Under the pieces are notes generated by a model. It was not told where the DNA came from, did no database searches, and saw only the letters and a program-made list of their open reading frames with translations. A DNA stretch of 64,000 bases from NCBI RefSeq assembly GCF_018687715.1, contig NC_056752.1, forward strand, positions 42,444,501 through 42,508,500, written 5' to 3'. How positions within the stretch are numbered: the stretch's first letter is position 1; each line of letters begins with the position of its first letter. Made by a program: the position numbers and the translations under genes. The stretch comes from Carya illinoinensis. Taxonomy: Eukaryota > Streptophyta > Magnoliopsida > Fagales > Juglandaceae. Shown here piece by piece: positions 22,501 through 33,312 of this stretch.

Positions 22501-25500
22501 AGTCCCTTCCCCTCCTCCCCACATGTTATGATAAATTAAGCAAGGAGAAACATTAATCATTATTTAACTATGTCCAAGAGGCTGCTAGTGACAATGGCAG
22601 CCAGCTATTTTCCGATTTAATCACAAGTCAACATCAATTATCTATTTCCCTTGAATCATGAGTTAATTGCAAGTTATCTCAAATGTGTTATGTGTGGCCC
22701 AATAAATGAGCAGACATTAATGACTTTTGCACATGGGCTACTGTTGCTTGTGTTTTCTTGATATTCAAGTTCCCTTATGCCTTTTATTTTGTATGGAGGT
22801 TCTTCTAACGCTCTAGTCTTAACAAGTATGTTAAATTCCATCAATTGTTAGGACTTATTGTTTGGCGCATCCTTGTTTGTCCTTTAGTATTTAGCTAATT
22901 ATATTCTATTGTAATGAATCCATTCATGAAGTTTAACATTGGTTTAGTGAATTGATGTGCTGAGCTGAATTTGAACTAGCATAAGACTCCTTTCTTTAGA
23001 CTTTGGATTGACTATGTACAAAATTTAGTAGACTAAGTGCTGTTATAAGCTTAAATAAGATACGACCATGGGAAATATTAGGAAAGACTTAGAATGGGAA
23101 TGTTGGACTCTTAAAAAGCAGCATGTTCACTAAATAAATTTGGCCAAAATGAGAATGTTAAGATGGATGACAAGGAACGTTAAGGAAGATTAGATGAGAA
23201 AGAGTCATCCATACAAAGGTTGGGATGGCTCCTATTGATAAAAACAAAGGAAGTCGCTTAGGATGGTTTGATCATGTGCAATGGAGATCGGTTAGTGTAG
23301 CAATGAGAAATAGTTGTTAATTTAAGTCGAGGGAGTGAAAAGAGGTATGTGGAAATTTACAATTACATAGGTAAAAATATATACCTGTGCAATTGAGTTG
23401 ATTTGAGTTATTGCTGGGGGGGGGGGGGAAGAGAAGAGTTGAGTCAATATTTATATGCAGTTGTTAAGTTGCAAAGTGTGTTCCTTTGTAAGAAACTGCG
23501 GCTCGAAGTTTCCTTTCTTACTGTGTTGCAAGAAGGATGCATATTTAGATAGTAATTCTGTAACAGCCCGCTAGAAATTCAATTAAGGAATTTCTATTGA
23601 TTTTAGGAATCTCGTGAAAACTCCGTAAATTTACACGAATCGACTAAATTACATAGGTTTTAGTCTGTCAATATAGTTAGTGTTATCACTCACTATGGTG
23701 CCAGAAATGTGTTTTTAATTATTTGAGATAGTTAGAAGAGTCAGTTTATCTGACGAGCCTCGATCTACGTGTTGAAACTTATTCTACGTACTGTATCTCG
23801 ATGGCGTGTTCTGAAAGTTATCTTGCGGATTTCAAAGTAAGATAGATATTTTAATGCTTATGAATATTTTAAATATTATGAAAATATCTATAGAAGATAT
23901 CTATAGAAAATATCTATAGAAGATATTTTCAGTATTATTAGATAAGCTTGTTTTAATGTAGCACAATTATAATATTTTAATGAGCTCTGAAAATATTATA
24001 ATTGTGGATAATATCTTATATTAAATATTTTAGTTGTTTTAAAATATTAAGAGGTTTAACTTTATGTTGAAAACTCTTATTTAAATTAAATGGTTTTATC
24101 CTCTTTGAGTAATTAACGATATTTCACATTTTAAATAATGATGAAGAAATATTATTTTATAAACTTTAGTTTATAAAATAATATTCTATCTTAATTTCTC
24201 TCAGTGTTTTATCTTAAATAAAACACTTACGCATTTTCAAATCAGTGTTTAAACTCATCGTTAGATCCTTTTGAAGATTCCGAAGCGTAGGACTGAGATT
24301 AAATACCCAAGCCTCTTTCTTTTCTTCCTCACTTTTTCTCTTTTTCTTTTCTTTCTTTCTCTCTTTTCTCTCTCCTCCCTTTCCTCTTCATGGCCGACGT
24401 ACGTGAACTGATTGCTCCTCCATGTCCGTTCGGTTGAAGCTCCAGCCGGCGTCACCTCCAGCCGCCGTGCCTCACCTCCCTCACCGGCGTGTTCCTCCCT
24501 CACCGGCGAACACAACCGCACCGGTGGTGAGCTACACCGGTCACCGATTCTCTCTCCTCCTCTCTTCAAACAAATGGGTCTTAATGCTTTTTCCTCCTCT
24601 TTGGACCACCATACACGGCCGAAACGGCCACCAAGCACCACCATTGAAACCACCATGTCAAGGGCTTCCTCCCCATGTCCTTCTTTCTCCCTAACTATCC
24701 CTCTTTCTCTGATGGGTCTCCACACACACACGTTCGGTTGCACCGCCGTGCACCACCATCCACGGCCACCCATGGTGTTTCACCACCACCACCTTGTTCC
24801 TCTCATCACCACGAACTTCCCCAAGAAATTCCATGGCCAACGGAGCTATGTAGAGCTCTCACTCTCCCTCACTCTCCAAGGCCGAAAATGGCTTCAAACG
24901 GCCGATCCGCCGCCGTGAGCCACCGTATGGCCACCACCTCGCCACCACAGCTCCACCACATATTCATCTACCTTTCCCTAGCTTGCCATGAAGTTCTATG
25001 GCTTTCATCTACCTCAAGCAAACACCCACCATTCGGATTCACTGTTCACGGCATGATGCCGCCTTGCTCTGCCACCTCTGACCACCACGAGGCCACCATG
25101 ATCCTTTCCAAGGCCACGCCTAGCTATTCTCAAGCCTGAACCGCCACTTTACGTGGTGGACAGCCACCGTACGCGGTGTTACCGCCACGTACGCTCTTCC
25201 GACGCTTAATCATGACGAGCAGCGAGCGACGCACGGGTTAGCCCGTCGATGGTATAACCCTCTATCTCTAGTTATTTACGTTTAAAGTAGTTGATTGGTT
25301 TGATTTTTGAAATTCTTGGAGATGATTTGATTTAAGGTCAAAACTTGTGATTTAAGTGGTTGGATCTTTTTACAAAAAAAGTTTGGTGTTGATTATTAGC
25401 TTTTTCTAAATGGATGTTTTAAGTATGGTTTTGAACTTAGGATTGGAAGATGTTTGTTGAAAAATTTTGGTTTAAGCACGAATTTTGAAGTTGGAAGGAA

Positions 25501-28500
25501 TTGCAACAAAAATCAAGAGAAATGACCTATGGATGTTTCAGCCATAGTGTGTTTTCCATAGTTGTGTTTTGTTTTAAATTTTTCTAAATTGATATTTGAA
25601 TTGAGGATAAAATTTACATGAGGCATGTAAATTTTGGTGACTTTTGGAGTTAGTATACAAAATCCTTAAGTTATGGGTAAAACGGTCATTTTCCTACATG
25701 CAGAGAGTAAAATGGAAATTTTACTCTTTAAGTTAGTAATTTCCATATTTCAATTTATTAGTGATTTAGTGCTAACTTTTAGAATTACTAATTACAGTTC
25801 CTCATGATCGCGCTTAAGGTTTTATAAGAAACGCGGAGATCGAGGTAAGTTAGCTTTTAACTTACTAGCAGTCTACTGTGTATGTGTGCTAAGTAAAGGA
25901 ACTACAGTGTATGTATGTATGTTATCATATATGTCATGCCATGCCAAGTTATCACGTAATTGTCTATTATACAGAATTTATTCTGTCATCAATTTTTATC
26001 TGTTACATAATATATTCTGTCATGTATTACTGTACATTACAAGTATGTCATGTTAAATATATTGTCTATTATATGTTATGCCATGTTACGAAATGTTTCT
26101 ATCTTAAGTTGGTCATGTATTTCAAGTTATGTTCAAATCACGTTATGTTACGTTAGGGCTCCAGTCCTTTCGTATTCCAGTCACGTTTCATCTTGAATAC
26201 ATTCAGTTTGTGTAGAATACATGAGGCCACAACAACTGTGGAGTATGTATTTAACTGCATTGTGATGTGTAGAATACATGGGGCCACAACAACTGTGGAG
26301 TATGTATTTACACGTAGAATACATGGGGCCACAACAACTGTGGAGTATGTATTTTTCATGTTAATTCAAGTTTCAGAATAAGTTCATACTAAGTCCAGTT
26401 TCAGATCAAGTTCATGTCAAGTCAAGTTCAGTTCATGTTTCAATTTAAGTTATGTCAATTATGCTATGTTGTACGCTAAGTTATGCTTTAATTACTTATG
26501 AATATGATTATGCATTTATGCTTTTACTGTCATCCATGCATCATTAGCTTGTGTGGAAGTTTTTTTGTTAACTTGCTGAGATTTGTAATCAAATCTCACT
26601 GTGGTAGTCCCAACTACCATTCCCCCCGAATGGTAGATCTTGTTACAGGACCTGAAGGAGAATCAGGAGCTGACCAACTAGACACAGTTGACTGAGCGAC
26701 GATGCAACGTCAATGTTAATAAAGTAGTTAACGTAAATTATTACTTGTACGATGGAGTTGCATCTCCAGTACTTTTTGAATCATAATCATTTTGGACTAG
26801 TGTTATGATCTTAGTTGTTCAATGAGTCTTTGTATATCAAGTATGTTTCAAGCATTTGAGATATTTTCAATTTGGTGCATAGTATTGCTAAAGAAATAAT
26901 TTATTCGCTGCGAATATTGCATAATGTTAGATGCATGTTAGGAACATTGCATCTTATATGTCATGAATGGGGGCAGGTAACCTTGTATTATATGTCTCGA
27001 CGCTTCAAATGTCCGTCCAATCCCAAACGGAATTTGGGGCGTCACAAATTCTCTATGTTATCCAAGTTCCTTTCTGGTGAGATGATGCAAAAGATGTCTT
27101 TGAATCCTCAGCTACGCGTTCTATTCATAGAAGATTTTATCAAATCTAACACGCTCAGTAGTGCTGACTCATTTTTTGCTAGAGTCTTATATTTTGGTTG
27201 ATTGGATTATCTTTTTTAATTGTGGATGTCGTTGGGAAAAAGAGAGAAATTTGTCATGTGCAAGTAAACGTGGTTCAATTAGACATGCCAAGCTCTTATA
27301 ATGTTGTGTTAGATTCAAATGTAGCTTTGCCTTGTGTGGTCATGAGGAAGAACAAATGGCAGTATAGTTCTGCACATAAATTTATTATCTTCTAGCATAT
27401 AAAATTTGTTCCTACAAATCTTCGATCCATGAGTTGATATATGCAGTGCATTGTTTTGTATTTATAAGAGGTGATTGTTGAATATGGAGTTCTCTCTCTC
27501 TCTCTCTCTCTCTTGTCATGACCTTCATCTTCCATCTCTTGTGCTTCTCGCCATAGATGATCCTTGATCCTTTTTCATTGTCTTCTTTCTTATTGTTTTC
27601 GATTTTTCCTTCTTTTTTATCTGATCGTTTGTTCTGTTAGTTCTCTGGGGTGTTTATGATTTGTTTTGTGCGATGGGGTCGTATTGGGGGTTACATATTG
27701 ATCAGAAATTTTTTAACTTGAAAAAAGAGAATGCTCATTGGTGGAGGATTACTGAGAGTAGTCGGAGGGTCACTAAGTTCATATCCATTGATGCTGATGC
27801 TATGGTCTGGTTAGCTTGTACTATTGGAGATGGTTTAGGGATTGTTGGGTCGAGTGAGTTTTTTTAAAACTAGTAGGATTGGGAATCGAGTTATGGTTGT
27901 TCAAAGAGGTCTAAACAGACATTGAAGTTTTTGTCTTTATTGGAGTTTGGTCATGATAAAAGAAGGGGTTTCATTGTTGTTCCAGAAGGTATGAAGGGAG
28001 AGGGGTGGCGGAGGTTTGGTGGTTTGTTGAGAGAACTTGTTCCTTTTTCCTTTGTTCAGCGTGAAAAAATCAGGGTACCCGTGAAGGTTGCCTCTAATCC
28101 AGTTATTGTAGAGAGTTGTAAAGGCACTTTTGTTGAGGTAGTTAAGAAAGCAACGCCATGTATGGAGGGGAATAAGGTGGGTAGAGGTAAGACTAGTGAG
28201 AAGATTTCGTTGCTGGGTAAGCAGGTGCATAAGTCTGTTAATCTTTTAAAAGGTGATGGGTTGAATTCTGTAGTTAGTTCATTAAGAGATGGGAAGAACT
28301 TTCCATTGAAGGCTATGTATAAGGCTTTGTTGGAAATGAAGTCGAATGTGGACTTGTTACTGAGTTGGGTTAAAGTAGGCCTAGGCCCATTGGCATTTGA
28401 GTGTAATTTTGCTGAGGATGGGCTAGATAATAAGGAGATTGCTTTGGGCATAAATGGGTTAGAGAATGGGCTGGATATTGAGGATACCGGGAGAGATAAT

Positions 28501-31500
28501 GGGAAGGTTGTGATGGATGGGCCGGGTTTGGTCAAAAGCCCAATAAGGGCTTGGAAGGCCAAGTCGATTTTCAGTATTTCAGGCGTATCGGGTTTGGCTT
28601 CTTCAAGCTCTACGGCCGCCTATTGTTTTGATGAATGCGATTGCGGCACAGACTTTGTCACCGGTCTCAGGCAATCCTTCTGGTGATTCTCCGATCAAAG
28701 TTCTGTCGCCGATGGTGGATGAGGGTGTTTTAGAGGTTCAGGAAAAAGAAAATGATGTGTTTTTACATACGAAAGATATGGAAGAAGGGGCATTGGTTGA
28801 AAATAATGATGGGGGTTCTCTCAATCAAGTAGATTTGTTAATCCCTTTGAATCCCGTTGTCCTTTCGAACATTATTGGTCTTTGAGAAGCCTCTATAAAT
28901 GGTTGGGGGTCTTGTAGGTATTCATAATCTGGAAATGGTATGGGGTCTCATGGGAGATTTTGATGATTCTGTTGTGGTTTTGAAGGAAATCCAACAGTTG
29001 GCTTGTTTTTCTGAGTCTGTGCAGCGGGATGGGTCCTTACAGATGATGGTTAGAGAGGTTGATGGGGATAAAGATGACATTGGCAGTTATGTTCCTTTAT
29101 GTTCTATTCATCCGAATCAAAATTCCAGTTTATCTTCGGATTGGGTGTTTAAAAAAGTAGAAGAATTACAAGAGTTTTTGGAAAAATCATGTGTAGGGTA
29201 TGAAGAGCAGTTTAAGGCTCTTCTTATTGCTGTTGAAGGTGGTAGATCCACTGCTGTGAAGTCAGCGCTGAAAAGGGATAGGAAGCTAAAGCGGTTAAAA
29301 AGTTTCATTAATTATTTGGAAGTGCAAGGTACCATTTAGAATTGCATTCTTTGTCTAGACAGCATTTATTGGGCGGATTCTTACATCGGATAATTTGAGA
29401 AAGTGTGGGTTCATTATTTCAGATTGGTGTTATATGTGTAAGTGTGATGAGGAATCTATTGATCGTCTCTTATTATACTGTGAAGTGGCCCAGTTGGTAT
29501 GAAGTTTTTAATCGGATAAGGGCGGCATGGGTCATGCCTAGAAGTGTTTAGGATCTTATGTGTTGTTGGAAAGGTATTCGGGGAAATGCTCAAATAGCTG
29601 CTGTGTGGAGAATGATACCTCACTGCATTATGCGGTGTGTGGTTGGAGAGAAACAAGAGGTGTTTCGAAGATATGGAGCACTCTTTGGCTAAACTGAAAC
29701 ATTTTTTCTATAGTACACTGCTTTCCTGGGTTTCGGCCATTATTTGTAACAAAGATAATCTCCATACTTTGCTTGTACTACTTAGCTACAACCTGACATG
29801 TTCTTTGTATTATGTATACCTTTAGTGTACTCAGGATATGCCTCTTTTATTAATAAAACTTAATTTTACCTATAAAAAAAATCCATTAATTATGATTCTA
29901 ATGAGGGAAGTGTGGGGAGGGATAGGTCAAAAGGGAGGGGGTCTTTGTCTTCTAATGAAGCTTAAAATTCTCTCTTGGAATGTAAGGGGATCAACAATGT
30001 TAACAAACATCTTCGTATTAGATATCTTCTTCGAAGTTGAAAAGTTGACATTGTTTGTCTTCAAGAGACAAAGCTATGTTTTATAGATAGACATATTATT
30101 TATAGTTTGTGGGGTTGTTCTTTTGTGTGGTGGTGTTATTTAGCTTCTTTAGGTGTATCTGGAGGTGTGCTATTGATGTGGAATAAGAGAGTGGTGGAGC
30201 TGGTAGAGGAGTGCATTGGGGATTACTTAGTGGCAGTTTCTTTCAAAAACATTGAAGATGGGTGGAGGTGGGCTTGTGCAGGAGTTTATGGGCCTAATTT
30301 AGACTGTGATAGATGTTTTTTGTGGGAGTAGTTGGTGGGTTTGTATTCTTTATGGGATTTACCTTGGTGTTGGTGTGGTGACTTTAATATTGTTCGGTTT
30401 CCTTGTTAGAGAGATGGGGCTACATTGTCAACAGTTTCTATAAAGGATTTTTCGAAATTGACTTTTGAGTTGAATCTTGTAGATCTCCCTTTAGTAGGGG
30501 GCTTATACTTGGTCTAATAGTAAAGGATGGTCAAGATTGGATAGATCCTTAGGATCAATTTGGTTACGTAGTTCAGATGAGATAAGATGAGATATTTTGA
30601 ATAGTAATGAATAAAATATTGTTATAATATAATTTTTTAATATTAATTTTGTATTGAGATTTGAAAAAGTTGAATTGTTTATTATATTTTATATGAAATT
30701 TTGAAAAAGTTGTAATGATTAGATGAAATGAGATTGTTTGGTTTTTGATAACCAATCCGAGCAGTTTCTTCTTTATGGGAGTCTCATTACCCGAACCTAT
30801 GTCAAAAGAGGTTGGATCCTGTTTGTTCTAACCATCTCCCTATTTTGCTTGATTTTGGGGGTATTCATGGGGGTAAGCGCTATTTCAAGTTTGAGAATAT
30901 GTGGCTTCAAGTTGATGGATTTGTGGAGAATGTTAGGAGTTGGTGGTCCTCTTATTCTTTATCTGATTCTCCTAGCTTTATTGTGGTTGAAAAATTAAAA
31001 GCTCTTAAATCTGATTTGAAAAAGTGGAATGAAGTCTTTAGATATATGGAAGTGCAGAAAAATCTTCTTTGGGATGAGTTGCATGCGTTGGAGGAAGGGG
31101 CTATTAATGAGGATTCATTCTTAAGGAAAATTGAGGTTGTGGATGAAATTGGGAAGGTTTTATTGTTGGAAGAAATTTCTTGGAGGCAAAAATCTAGGGT
31201 GTTGTGGCTGAATGAGGGGGATAAACGTACTAAATTTTTTCATAAGATGGCTAAGTCACATAGGCATAATAATGCCATTGAAGTCCTCCATTCAGGCTCT
31301 AATGTGTTACAATCACCTGAAGAGATTCAAGATCATATTGTGAAGTTTTATGAATAGCTTCTTGCTGAAACTGCATAGTTGTGACCCAAGCTTGATGGTT
31401 TGAGCTTTGATCAACTTGACTCTAATGCTGTAAACCGGTTGGAAAGGCCATTTGATGAAGAGGAGGTGCATCAGGTGGTGAAAGGTATGTGTAAAGATAA

Positions 31501-33263
31501 AGAGTCGGGTCCAGACGGATTTTCTATGGGTTTTTTTCAAGAGTGTTGAGATATAATGAACGATGAACTGATGCAGATTTTTAGGGATTTTTATTCTAGT
31601 TTTAAGTTTGAAAAATCCTTAAATGCTACTTTTATTGCTCTCATTCTGAAGATTGTTGGTGCTTTTGAGTTGAAAGATTTCCATCCTATTAGTCTAGTAG
31701 GAGGGGTTTATAAAATTCTTTCAAAGGTGTTAGCTAACCGTATGAGTATGGTGATGGATAAAATCATTTCAAAGCATTAAAATGCTTTCATTTTGGGTAG
31801 GCAAATTTTGGATGCTGTTTTGATTGTTAATGAGTGTTTGGATAGCCACTTGAAGGATGGTATACTGGGGGTTCTTTGTAAATTGGACATGGAGAAGGCA
31901 TACGATCATGTATATTGGGATTTTATTTTCTATATGCTTAGAATGTGTGGTTTTGGGAATAGGTGGTGTGGATGGATTAAACATTGTGTTACAACTACTT
32001 GGTTTCTGTTTTAGTGAATGGTATCTCGTGGTTTTTTTAAGTCTTCGCTGGGTTTGAGACAAGGGTGTCTGTTATCCCCTTTTCTTTTTGTTATTGTTAT
32101 GGAGCCTTTGAGTAGAATGGTGGAGGCTATTGTGAGGGGGGTTTTCTTGGTGGTTTTTCGTTGGGAAACAATAGTAATCGTGTTATTTCTATTTCTCACT
32201 TAATTTTTATGGATGATACTCTTATTTTTTGTGATGCTGATTCATGTCATATTCAAGCTTTAAGAGCTGTTCTGGAAGCTGTTTCGGGCCTCAAGGTGAA
32301 CTTGAGAAAGTTGGAATTGGTTCTGGTGGGTGAGGTGAGGAATGTCAACTCTCTTGCGAAATTCTTGGGTTGTAAAGTTGCTTCTCTTCCGCTGAGATAT
32401 TTTGGACTTCCCTTGGGGGTGTCCTTTAGGAGGGTTTAGGATGGGGTAATTGAGAAAGTGGAGCAAAGATTGTTGGGTTGGAAGAGGCTTTACTTGTCAA
32501 AAGGGGGGAGGTTAATTCTTATCGAAAGCGCCCTTTTCAATCTTCTCACATATTATCTTTCTTTATTTCTATTGCCAGTGAGAGTGGCTATTAATTGGAT
32601 TGAAAAATTATTTAGAGCTTTTTTATGGGGTGGTTTAGGAGAGGAGAATAAATTTTATCTTGTGAATTGGAATAGGGTGATTTGTCCATTAGTGAATGGT
32701 GGCTTCAATGGTGTGGGGATGAGAGATCTGAATATTTTTAATAAGGCATTATTGGGGAAGTGGTTGTGGAGATTTCATAAGGAATGTGATGCTTTATGGA
32801 GAGAGGTGATTGACGGGAAATATGGGCGTGAGTGTGGTAGATGGTGTTCTAAGGAGGGTAAGGGGTCTTATGGTGTTTGCCTTTGGAAATATATTAGGAA
32901 GGGGTGGAACATTTTTGAAAAACATATCAAGTTTGAAAGTTGGAGTTGGTGATAGAATCCGATTCTGGTTTAATGAGTGGTGTAGTGAGAGACCTCTTAA
33001 TGCTGTTTTTCCTTTAGTTTTCAGTTTGGTTGGTGATCAGCAGGTTTCTGTTTCAGAGGTGTTATGTCATGTGGATGAGACCATATATTGAAATGTTATT
33101 TGTACTAGAAATGCACATGATTGGGAACTTGATGAGATTGCAGATTTTTTATATTCTGAAAAGATAGATGCAAATGGGAGAGATCGGTTGCTGTGAAAAT
33201 AGTTGGGGAGTAATAAAATTTTCTGTTAAGTCATTTTATAAGGTGTTGTATGCTCAACAACAT

Positions 33264-33312
<49 letters not shown>

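Noticed and set aside
24261..25139. Long overlapping open frames on both strands (170, 168 and 154 codons)
   Set aside because: They lie inside the solo LTR, are open on both strands, and consist mainly of Pro, His, Ser or Arg, Glu, Lys; this is compositional bias in an LTR, not a gene.
26216..26353. CRISPR-like array of short repeats
   Set aside because: Plant nuclear DNA, only three units, linkers of unequal length (21 and 9 bp) and palindromic units inside an LTR.
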